Source of the DNA: Actinacidiphila glaucinigra
GTDB taxonomy: Bacteria > Actinomycetota > Actinomycetes > Streptomycetales > Streptomycetaceae
NCBI RefSeq assembly: GCF_900188405.1
Contig: NZ_FZOF01000044.1
Coordinates: 1-42,657, forward strand
Direction of reading: 5' to 3'
DNA: 42,657 bases
In this document: piece after piece, positions 10,001 through 30,600 of the stretch
How positions within the stretch are numbered: position 1 is the stretch's first letter
How the letters are laid out: every line of letters starts with the position of its first letter
Translations under genes and position numbers: made by a program
The notes under the pieces: generated by a model
Databases searched by the model: none
What the model was told of the DNA's origin: nothing
Seen by the model: only the letters and a program-made list of their open reading frames with translations

Positions 10001-11642
10001 GGGACGCCAGCGCATCGCGGAGTCGAGAAGGGTCGTCCGCCGTGAGGACGGCGCGGTGCTCGAAGTCGGTGCGTCCGGTGGCCAGGGAGTAGGCGACGTC
10101 CTCGGCCCGCAGGTGGGGGTGGGCGGTCAGGTGGTCGCGCAGTCCGGCCGCCTGGGCGCGCAGGGCCGCCGGGGTCTTGGCGGAGAGGTTCCACGGGGCC
10201 GGCACGGCGACGGGGGCCACCGCGGGCGGCTCGCCTTCGTTCTCCGGTCCGGCCGGCTCGGGGGCCTGCTCGATGATCGCGTGGGCGTTGGTGCCGCTGA
10301 TGCCGAAGGAGGAGACGCCGGCGCGGCGCGGGTGACCGGTGTCGGGCCAGGCGGCGGACTCGGTGAGCAGGGCGACGGCGCCCTCGGTCCAGTCGACGTT
10401 GGGTGTCGGCTGGTCGACGTGCAGCGTCCGCGGGAGCACCCCGTGCCGCATCGCCATGACCATCTTGATGACGCCCGCGACACCGGCGGCGGCCTGGGTG
10501 TGCCCGATGTTCGACTTGACGGAGCCGAGCCACAGCGGCTGCTCCTCGGAGTGCTCCTGCCCGTAGGTGGCGAGCAGGGCCTGCGCCTCGATGGGGTCGC
10601 CCAGCGTGGTGCCCGTGCCATGGGCCTCGACGGCGTCGATCTGGCCGGCGGACAGACGGGCGCCGGCGAGGGCGGCGCGGATGACGCGCTGCTGGGAGGG
10701 GCCGTTGGGCGCCGTGAGGCCGCTGCTGGCGCCGTCCTGGTTGACGGCGGAGCCCCGTACGACGGCCAGCACCGGGTGGCCGTTGCGGCGGGCGTCGGAG
10801 AGGCGTTCCAGCAGCAGCATGCCCGCGCCCTCGCCCCAGCCGGTGCCGTCGGCGGCGGCCGCGAACGACTTGCAGCGGCCGTCGCCGGCCAGTCCGCGCT
10901 GGCGGCTGAACTCGGTGAACGTGCCGGGCGTCGACATGACGGTGACGCCGCCCGCCAGCGCCAGGGTGCACTCCCCGCCGCGCAGCGCCTGGGCCGCGAG
11001 GTGGAGGGCGACCAGCGAGGAGGAGCACGCGGTGTCGACGGTGACCGCCGGCCCCTCGAGCCCGAGGGTGTAGGCGACGCGCCCGGAGGCGATGCTGCCG
11101 GAGCTGCCGTTGCCGAGGAAGCCCTCGATCTCCTCGGGGACGCTGAACAGCCGGGCGGCATAGTCGTGGTACATCAGGCCGGCGAAGACGCCGGTGCGGC
11201 TGCCGCGCAGGGACGCGGGGTCGATCCCGGCCCGCTCCAGCGCTTCCCACGAGATCTCCAGCAGCAGGCGCTGCTGCGGGTCCATGGCCAGCGCCTCGCG
11301 CGGCGAGATGCCGAAGAAGCCGGGGTCGAAGTCGGCGGCGTCGTGGAGGAATCCGCCGACCTTCTCGTAGGCGTCGATCCCGCTGTCGGGGTCGGGGTCG
11401 AACAGGACGTCGGTGTCCCAGCCGCGGTCGGTGGGGTACGGGGAGACCGCGTCGCCGCCGCGGGCGACGAGGTCCCACAGCTGTTCGGGGGTGGCGACGC
11501 CGCCCGGGTAGCGGCAGCTCATCGCGACGATGGCGATGGGCTCCTGGTCCTTCTCCTCCATCTCGCGCAGCCGCCGTCGGGCCTCGCGGAGGTCGGTCGT
11601 CGCCCGCTTGAGGTAATCGAGGTACTTCTCCTCGTTCACCAT
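1..11642 (-). CDS. Type I modular PKS, at least three modules (gene 4, 3' end missing)
   Basis: The frame is open without a stop from the ATG at 11642 to the left edge, 3880 full codons. I checked it at the AT, DH and KR active sites, and all fall in this one frame. An N-terminal docking helix (MVNEEKYLDYLKRATTDL, 1-33) is followed by two KS-AT-DH-KR-ACP modules and a third KS that stops at SNMG at the edge. KSs have DTACSSS, ATs are malonyl type (GHSVGE, HAFH), DHs have canonical HAVxGSVLLP and LLDAALH, and KRs have LDD, Ser and Tyr. Two double bonds are predicted, continuing those from gene 3. Both ATs share a loop 7 residues shorter than in genes 1 and 3. From about 4620 leftwards the codons turn to more G- and T-ending forms. 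Rightward neighbour: gene 3, 130 bp upstream, probably in one message. Confidence 0.96.
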   Translation of the reverse strand, partial: MVNEEKYLDYLKRATTDLREARRRLREMEEKDQEPIAIVAMSCRYPGGVATPEQLWDLVARGGDAVSPYPTDRGWDTDVLFDPDPDSGIDAYEKVGGFLHDAADFDPGFFGISPREALAMDPQQRLLLEISWEALERAGIDPASLRGSRTGVFAGLMYHDYAARLFSVPEEIEGFLGNGSSGSIASGRVAYTLGLEGPAVTVDTACSSSLVALHLAAQALRGGECTLALAGGVTVMSTPGTFTEFSRQRGLAGDGRCKSFAAAADGTGWGEGAGMLLLERLSDARRNGHPVLAVVRGSAVNQDGASSGLTAPNGPSQQRVIRAALAGARLSAGQIDAVEAHGTGTTLGDPIEAQALLATYGQEHSEEQPLWLGSVKSNIGHTQAAAGVAGVIKMVMAMRHGVLPRTLHVDQPTPNVDWTEGAVALLTESAAWPDTGHPRRAGVSSFGISGTNAHAIIEQAPEPAGPENEGEPPAVAPVAVPAPWNLSAKTPAALRAQAAGLRDHLTAHPHLRAEDVAYSLATGRTDFEHRAVLTADDPSRLRDALASLAAPGPDRATAPVPGLTLGRPVAGRTAFLFTGQGSQRLGMGRELHAAYPVFAEALDAVCERLGSDVLFGDDPDALDRTEFAQPALFAVEVALFRLLESWGVRPDFVSGHSVGEIAAAHVAGVLSLEDACTLVAERGRLMQALPGGGVMIALQASEDEVLPLLTDRVGIAAVNGPQSVVIAGDEDAAMEIVARFEGRKSKRLPVSHAFHSPHMDGMLEAFREVVAGLSFEAPRIPVVSNLTGAVVTDEMASPDFWVRHVREAVRFLDGVRTLAERNVVHFVELGPDAVLSAMAQEGPVGDSAAFVPLLRAGRPETETVTTALARLHVRGVPVAWDAYYAGSGARRVDLPTYAFQREAYWLDAGRPAGDVSAAGLGAADHPLLGAAVALAGLDGFLCTGRLSLDTHPWLADHAVQGSVLLPGTAFVELAIRAGDQVGCGLLDELTLHAPLVLPEDGAVQVQVWVGAPDATGRRTLGVHSRPEPAGDNAQDAENDAPWTLHADGVLAIGAPAPGFAPEAWPPAGATALPVTDLYAGLAGAGLEYGPAFQGVRAVWRGADGATYAEIALADGQRAEAGRFGLHPALLDAALHTIGLAGLVEDTGRGRLPFSWNGVALHAVGAAVLRARLSATGPDAVSLALADEHGRPVADVASLSLRPVSAGQSGTGPRGHRDALFAVDWIPLDPPVTTAPPAGRRDALAVIAAGDVPGLPATRHTSTAALIAACDAGAPVPGTVLVPHVAASALSPEAVHEAAHRTLALLQSWPADDRFGDTRLVLLSEGALAARAGDRVPDPVHAAVWGLVRSAQSENPGRFVLVDTDGTDASLAALPAALATGEPQLALRDGIAYAARLTRVPVPSDAVAPAFDGGGTVLVTGATGTLGGLVARHLVAERGVRHLLLLSRRGDEAPGAAELSAELVESGASVTWAACDAADRDALAEALAAVPADRPLTAVIHTAGVLDDGVIDSLTPQRLSAVLRPKADAALNLHELTRGLDLAAFVLFSSAAGVFGAPGQGNYAAANAFLDALAQHRRAHGLPATSLAWGLWEDTDGMAGRLDQADLDRMRRGGVRGLTAAEGLALLDLADALADGLGSADGDEHGGSLRGLLVPMRLALPGGARSTDVAPLLRGLVRGPGRRVVTNTGDRATAGSALEQRLLGLDPAERERLLLDLVRTHVADVLGHGSPDAIDPEHAFSELGFDSLTAVELRNRLGASVGSRLPATLIFDYPTSLALARHLLLALAGTDAATRSALAYAPVTQGALADDPIAIVAMSCRFPGGVTTPEQLWRLLENGEDAVSGFPDDRGWDLDALYDPDPDHPGTSYTRHGGFLHDAAAFDPTFFGISPREAVGTDPQQRLLLETTWEAFERAGIDPATVRGSRTGVFAGVMYHDYATLLERSADGADGSLGSGSTGSIASGRVAYTFGLEGPAVTIDTACSSSLVALHLAVQALRNGECDMALAGGVTVMATPGTFVGFSRQRGLSADGRCRAFSADADGTGWGEGAGMLLVERLSDARAKGHPVLAVVRGSAINQDGASNGMTAPNGPSQQRVIRAALASAGLTAADVDAVEAHGTGTTLGDPIEAQALLATYGQERGDGQPLWLGSIKSNFGHTQAAAGVAGIIKMVMAMRHGVLPKTLHADQPSAHVDWSAGAVSLLSEAVAWPETGRPRRAGVSSFGISGTNAHTIIEQAPAAPTAPAVPEGPAMHGSLPLRLSGRSTAALSAQARGLRTHLAAHPGTPLRDLAYSLATGRAAFDHRAVVVASDDASLAAALDALADGHPAPGVTSGTVSKGGRTAFLFTGQGSQRLGMGRELYDAYPVFAKALDAVGERLGLGVLFGDDAEALERTEHAQPALFAVEVALFRLLESWGVKPDFVSGHSVGEIAAAHVAGVLSLEDACTLVAARGRLMQALPAGGVMIALQASEDEVLPLLNDRVSVAAVNGPESVVIAGDEDAAVAIVEAFADRKSKRLSVSHAFHSPHMDGMLEAFGEVVAGLSFEAPRIAVVSNLTGGVVGDEMGSPDFWVRHVREAVRFLDGVRALEAAGVTTFIELGPDGVLSAMAQDCVTGDAAFAPALRNGRPEPETLLTALAQLHVRGGTLDWEAYFAGAGARRVDLPTYAFQRVRYWPDTTNPLPGDAAGLGLATAGHPLLGAAVTLADGEGCVFTGRLSLRSHPWLADHAVFGSVLLPGTAFVELALHAGEQVGSRVLEELTLQAPLVLAGSGAVQLQVVVGEPDGAGGRSVAVYSRPDDVDSVWVRHAVGVLTDDVGGSAADLSVWPPAGASAVSAVSVYEALGAAGLEYGPLFQGLRAAWRRGDELFAEVAVPAEAEAGAFGVHPALLDAALHTVALGGVLADSEGGARLPFSWNGVRLHAAGASVVRVRVAAAGDGAVSLDLADTAGAPVATVESLALRAVSPEQIDAAHGTRQDSLYRLEWTGLPADRGPSSTAGTTSWAVVGAEIPGLDVPRHADLAAVADGSADVPDLVFVTLGDAEDAVPDAVHARASCALALVHAWLAEDRFAGSRLVFVTREAMAAEDADPVRDLAGAAVWGLVRSAGTEHPGRFALVDAGERALPTEAVAAALVAGETEMLAREGAVRVPRLVRAVVEPEAGAPALDGTVLVTGASGALGGLFARHLVSEYGVRDLLLVSRRGEDAPGASQLTAELADLGASVSWASCDVADREALAAVLDAIPGERPLSAVVHTAGILDDGVVGSLTAERLSAVLRPKVDAAWNLHELTQGMDLSAFVLFSSAAGVFGGAGQANYAAANVFLDALAAHRRSQGLAATSLAWGLWAGGMAGELGAGEVSRLGRGGVNALSEDEGLALFDAASAAQSAVFVPVKLDLGALRTQAGSGMLPPLLSGLVRVPARRASKAASGSEAERVSALPVSEQRAHVLELVRTQVASVLGYAGAEAVESDRSFRELGFDSLTAVELRNRLGSATGLRLPATLVFDYPTSVVLAEHLRGELVGAVPAAVAPVAVLVRDDEPIAIVGLGCRYPGGVESPEDLWRLVVEGRDAISGFPEDRGWDVEALFDADPDQQGTSYAREGGFVRDAGHFDPAFFGISPREAVAMDPQQRLLLETSWEAFERAGIDPVSMRGSRTGVFAGVMYHDYASRLSVLPEGVEGFVGTGNAASVISGRLSYAFGLEGPAVTVDTACSSSLVALHLAVQALRSGECDLALAGGVTVMATPAAFVEFSRQRGLASDGRCKAFSADADGTGWAEGAGVVVVERLSDARRNGHQVLAVVRGSAVNQDGASNGLTAPNGPSQQRVIRQALANARLTAAEIDAVEAHGTGTTLGDPIEAQALLATYGQEHSDEQPLWLGSIKSNM
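1095..6222 (-). other. Gene 4 module 2: KS-AT-DH-KR-ACP
   Basis: KS about 6222-4935 (VTIDTACSSS; GTDPQQ where other KSs have AMDPQQ), AT about 4625-3760 (GHSVGE, HAFH), DH about 3575-2720 (HAVFGSVLLP, LLDAALH), KR about 2160-1575 (TGASGALG, LDD, FSSAAG, NYAAAN), ACP about 1325-1095 (GFDSL). A double bond is predicted. Confidence 0.92.
7540..7607 (-). repeat. 68-bp tract identical to 13253-13320 (gene 4 module 1)
   Basis: Partner of the tract in gene 3 module 3. Nearby KR segments (about 6909-6990 against 12618-12700) are also nearly identical. Confidence 0.75.
10771..10884 (-). repeat. 114-bp tract identical to 16493-16606 (KS, gene 4 module 1)
   Basis: Partner of the tract in gene 3 module 3. 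Identity breaks off at a single mismatch on each side, after which the two KS sequences differ at scattered synonymous sites. Confidence 0.8.
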
Positions 11643-11650
11643 TTACGCCA

Positions 11651-11655
11651 TCCCC
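11651..11655 (-). promoter_or_regulatory. Probable ribosome-binding site of gene 4
   Basis: GGGGA lies 8 bases before the ATG at 11642-11640. The match is poor but it is the only purine run at the right distance. The next codon is GTG and could also start. Confidence 0.45.
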
Positions 11656-11730
11656 GGGTTGGAAGTCGGAAGGCTCGCGCGGAGCCGGTGGATCGGAGGC
11701 CGTGGGCCAGGTCGCGGGCCGGGCCTCGGG

Positions 11731-11766
11731 CCGGGCCGGGTCGTGTCGGGGCGCCGGCCGGCCCGG
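11731..11766 (-). terminator. Weak GC hairpin between genes 3 and 4
   Basis: A 9-bp stem, CCGGGCCGG with CCGGCCCGG (11731-11739 and 11758-11766), has an 18-nt loop, just after the gene 3 stop in a 130-bp gap that also holds repeated GGGCC units. It is much weaker than the hairpins after genes 1 and 2, so readthrough into gene 4 is likely. Confidence 0.25.
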
Positions 11767-11772
11767 GGCCGT

Positions 11773-27288
<15,516 letters not shown>

Positions 27289-27297
27289 TTAACGCAA

Positions 27298-27303
27298 CCA
27301 CCT
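27298..27303 (-). promoter_or_regulatory. Ribosome-binding site of gene 3
   Basis: AGGTGG lies 9 bases before the ATG at 27288-27286. The bases just before the start (GCGTTAAATGG) resemble those at the gene 4 start (GCGTAAATGG). Confidence 0.7.
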
Positions 27304-27387
27304 ATTTGCAGCAGGCGCCGTCAGAAAATTATCGGAAAGCCGGGAATCGCATCTGGTATTCAGCCGCCTCTTTGGTGATCAAATCGG

Positions 27388-27402
27388 CTGACCAGCGGTC
27401 AG
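27388..27402. promoter_or_regulatory. Small palindrome, possible operator
   Basis: CTGACC-AGC-GGTCAG is a perfect 6-bp inverted repeat with a 3-bp spacer, about 100 bp before the gene 3 start in the AT-richer region. Its size fits a dimeric regulator site, but I do not recognise the regulator. Confidence 0.3.
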
Positions 27403-27447
27403 GATATTCAGCTCGCGATTCCGCCGACAACCCCTAACGGCCCCCTA

Positions 27448-27479
27448 CACACCCCTGCATCGCAGGTGCCCGGGGTGTG
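27448..27479. repeat. Inverted repeat in the gene 2-gene 3 gap
   Basis: An 8-bp outer stem CACACCCC/GGGGTGTG (27448-27455 and 27472-27479) overlaps a smaller stem CCTGC/GCAGG (27454-27458 and 27462-27466). It marks the gene 3-side end of the hairpin-rich half of the gap. Its function is unknown. Confidence 0.35.
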
Positions 27480-27563
27480 GCCGCCGTGCGTCAATTCGGG
27501 GGTGCCGACCATGGTGACCGGCCGGAGACTCCCCCGTCAATAATGCGCAGCCATCCGTTCCGT

Positions 27564-27602
27564 AATTCCCGGGATCAGGCGGGCCGGGTAGGCCCGGGAA
27601 TT
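27564..27602 (-). terminator. Second hairpin downstream of gene 2
   Basis: A perfect 10-bp inverted repeat, AATTCCCGGG and CCCGGGAATT (27564-27573 and 27593-27602), has a 19-nt loop that holds its own GGGCC/GGCCC alternative. It sits directly behind the 18-bp hairpin, so the two form a tandem structure. It could also be a protein-binding site. Confidence 0.4.
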
Positions 27603-27606
27603 CGGG

Positions 27607-27653
27607 GGTCCCGGGTTCCGGCCGCCGGCGGACGACGGCCGGAACCCGGGACC
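27607..27653 (-). terminator. Very strong hairpin after gene 2
   Basis: A perfect 18-bp stem (27607-27624 with 27636-27653) and an 11-nt loop start 5 bases after the gene 2 stop codon. It lacks a U tract. Its strength and position make it the best terminator candidate in the window. Confidence 0.75.
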
Positions 27654-27658
27654 GCGTT

Positions 27659-30600
27659 TCAGTCGCGGCCGAGCCCCCTGTTGATGAACGCGAACAGCTC
27701 CTCGTCGCTGGCGTCCTGGAGCTGCGCCACGTCGTCCAGCACGGTGTCGGCCGAACCCGTCGCTGAACCGTCCTCCGCGGCCGCCGGCGCCGCCGAGGCT
27801 GCGGGCGCCGGCTGGTCGCCCTCGTTCCACCTGGCCAGCAGCGACTGGAGCCGCATCGTCACCCGGGCCCGTACGACGTTGTCACCGGTCCCCTGCTGCA
27901 GCACGGACTCCAGCCTGTCCAGTTCCTCCAGCAGCGGCGCCCCGCCCGCCGCCGCGTCGGGCACGATCCCGGCGCGCAGGTAACCGGCGACGGCGATCGG
28001 GGTGGGGTGGTCGAAGACCAGGCTGGCGGGCAGTTTCAGCCCGCTCACGGCGCCGAGCCGGTTGCGGAGTTCGACGGATGTGAGCGAGTCGAAGCCGAGC
28101 TCCTTGAACGCACGGTTCGCCTCCACCGCCGACAGGTCCGGGTGCCCGAGGACGGCGGCGACGGCGGTGCGGACGAGGTCGAGGAGCAGCCGCTCCTGCT
28201 CGGCCGCGGTCTGTCCGGCGAGCTGCCGGGCGAGCGGCACGCCGCCGGCCAGGTCGTCGGCGGAATCGCGCTCGGCGGACTCGATCACGCGCCGGGCCTC
28301 GGGGAGTTCTCCCAGCAGCGGCCGGTCGCGGTCCGCGGTGAAGGCGAGGGTGAACCGCTTCCAGTCCATGTCGGCGACGGTCAGGGTCGTCTCGTCCCGG
28401 TCCAGCGCGTGCCGCAGAGCGGACAGGGTGCGCTGCGGCGCCATCGTCAGGATGCCGTGGCGGCGCATGCGGTCGCCGACCGCGCCGCCGTCGCCCTCGC
28501 CACTGCCCCAGGGGCCCCAGGCGATGGCGGTGGCGGGCAGACCGGCCGCCCGGCGGTACTCGGCGAAGGCGTCCAGGAAGGCGTTGCCCGGTGCCTGGTT
28601 GCCCTGGCCGGGCGCGCCGAAGGTCGCGGCGAAGGAGGAGAACAGCACGAACGCAGACAGGTCCAGGTCGCGGGTCAGCTCGTGCAGGTGCAGCGTCGCG
28701 TCGACCTTGACGCGCAGCACCGCCTCCACCTGCTCGGGGCTCAGTGTCTCGATCACGCCGTCGTCCACCGCCGCGGCCGCGTGGACGACAGCGGTCAGGG
28801 GCCGGTCGGCGGGGATCGCGTCGAGGAGTTCGGCGAGGGCGTCCCGGTCGGCGACGTCGCAGGCGGCGACGGTCACCTCGGCGCCCAGCGCGGTCAGCTC
28901 GTCGCGCAGGTCAGCGGCGCCGGGGGCGTCGATGCCCCGGCGGCTGGTCAGCACGAGGTGCTCGGCGCCGTCGGACGCGAGCCAGCGGGCGACGTGCGCG
29001 CCGAGCGCGCCGGTACCGCCCGTCACCAGCACCGTGCCCCGCGGACGCCACTCCCGCAACACCTTGGACTCCGCCAGCCGCGCCCGGACCAGACGACGCC
29101 CGAGGACTCCGGACGCCCTCAGGGCCACCTGGTCCTCCGCGCCGTCCCCGCCGAGGACACCCGCCAGGCGCGACAGCGTGCGGTCGTCGAGCGCGGCGGG
29201 CAGATCGATCAGACCACCCCAACGACCTCCCTGCTCCATGGAGGCGACCCGCCCGAGACCCCAGATCAGCGCCTGCGCGGGATCGGTCACCGACTCGGAG
29301 CGACCGGTGGCGACGGCGCCGCGCGTGACGCACCACAGGGGCGCGGTCACCTCGGCGTCCCCGAGCGCCTGGACGAAGGTGAGCTCACCGGCGAACGCAC
29401 CCTCGCCGCCGAGGGCGAGGAGGGACAGGACGCCGCCCGCCGCGGCGCCGTCGAGCGTGCTCTTGAGGGTTGCCGTCAGCTGCTCACGGTCGGCCGTGCC
29501 GTGCTCGACGCGTACGGTACGCACCTGCGCCCCGCGCTCGGTGAGCGTGCGCTCGACGGCGGCCGCCCACTCCGCGTCGGAGCCGGTGAGCGTGTCGGGG
29601 ACAGCGAGCAGCCACGTGCCGGTGAGGCGCGTCGTGGCGGGCTCGGGTACGGGCTTCCACGTGACCCGGTAGCGCCAGCCGTCGACGGTGGACTGCTCAC
29701 GGCTCTGCCGGCGCCACGAGGACAGGCCGGGCAGGACATCGCCCAACGAACCCATCGCTTCAGGGGTGTCGAGAGCGAGGGTGTCCGCCAGGGCTTCGAG
29801 GTCCTCGCGTTCGACGGCCTCCCAGAAGCGGGCGTCGATCGCGTTCTCCACCGGCATGTCGGCATCGGGGTTCGCGGTGATCTCGGGCCAGAACCGCTGC
29901 GGCTGGAAGGCGTAGGTGGGCAGGTCCACGCGCTGCGCACCCGTCCCGGCGAACACCGCCTCCCAGTCCACGGACGCACCGTGGACATAGGCTTCGCCCA
30001 ACGACAGCCAGAACCGCTCCAGACCGCCCTCGTTACGGCGCAACGAACCCAGGACGGCCGCCTCACGGCCCGCGTCCTCGACGGTCTCCTGAAGCCCGAC
30101 GGTCAGGACGGGGTGCGGGCTGGACTCCACGAACACCCCGAAGCCCTGCTCCAGCAGGGTGCGTACAGCCTGCTCCAGTTCCACCGTCTGGCGAAGGTTG
30201 CGGAACCAGTAGCCGCCGTCCAGCTCCGGACCCGACATCCACTCGCCGGTCACCGTCGAGACGAACGGCACCTCAGCGTCGCCAGGGGCGATCGGCGCCA
30301 GCAGCTTCCCGAGTTCTTCTTCGAGGAGGTCGACCTGCGCCGAGTGCGAGGCGTAGTCCACCGCGATCCGCCGCGCCCGCACGCCATCCGCTTCACAGGA
30401 GGCAAGCAGCTCATCCAGGGCCTCGACCTCACCGGACACCACCACGGAGGAGGGGCCGTTGACCGCGGCGACGGAGATCCGCTCCTCGCCCCACGCAGCG
30501 ATCCGCTCGCGCGTCTCGTCTGCGGGCAGCGCCACGGACACCATCCCGCCGAGACCGGCAAGCACCCGGCCGATCGCCTGACTGCGAAGAGCCACCACAC

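Larger units (their letters stand above)
6298..11543 (-). other. Gene 4 module 1: KS-AT-DH-KR-ACP
   Basis: KS about 11543-10264 (DTACSSS), AT about 9925-9040 (GHSVGE, HAFH), DH about 8885-8020 (HAVQGSVLLP, LLDAALH), KR about 7410-6840 (TGATGTLG, LDD, FSSAAG, NYAAAN), ACP about 6520-6298 (GFDSL). All motifs are intact, so a double bond from malonyl-CoA is predicted. KS and KR are close copies of gene 3 module 3. Confidence 0.92.
27289..27447 (-). promoter_or_regulatory. Probable promoter and leader region of gene 3
   Basis: This half of the 370-bp gap (27289-27658) is clearly richer in A and T than anything around it and contains no gene. Weak candidates on the minus strand are TTGATC (27382-27377) with TACCAG 18 bp later (27358-27353), and a GATAAT box (27333-27328) without a matching -35. 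None is convincing alone. The case rests on composition, the terminators upstream and the palindrome at 27388-27402. Confidence 0.45.

Noticed and set aside
1..11642. Possible frameshift or split in gene 4
   Set aside because: The positions of the AT, DH, KR and ACP motifs and both ends of the region fall in one frame, and no stop was found.
27593..27608. Match to the operator of PAS-LuxR regulators of polyene clusters (CTVGGGAWWTCCCBAG)
   Set aside because: Only the left half and centre (GGGAATTC) fit; the right half reads GGGGG. The inverted repeat is better explained as a hairpin next to the gene 2 terminator.
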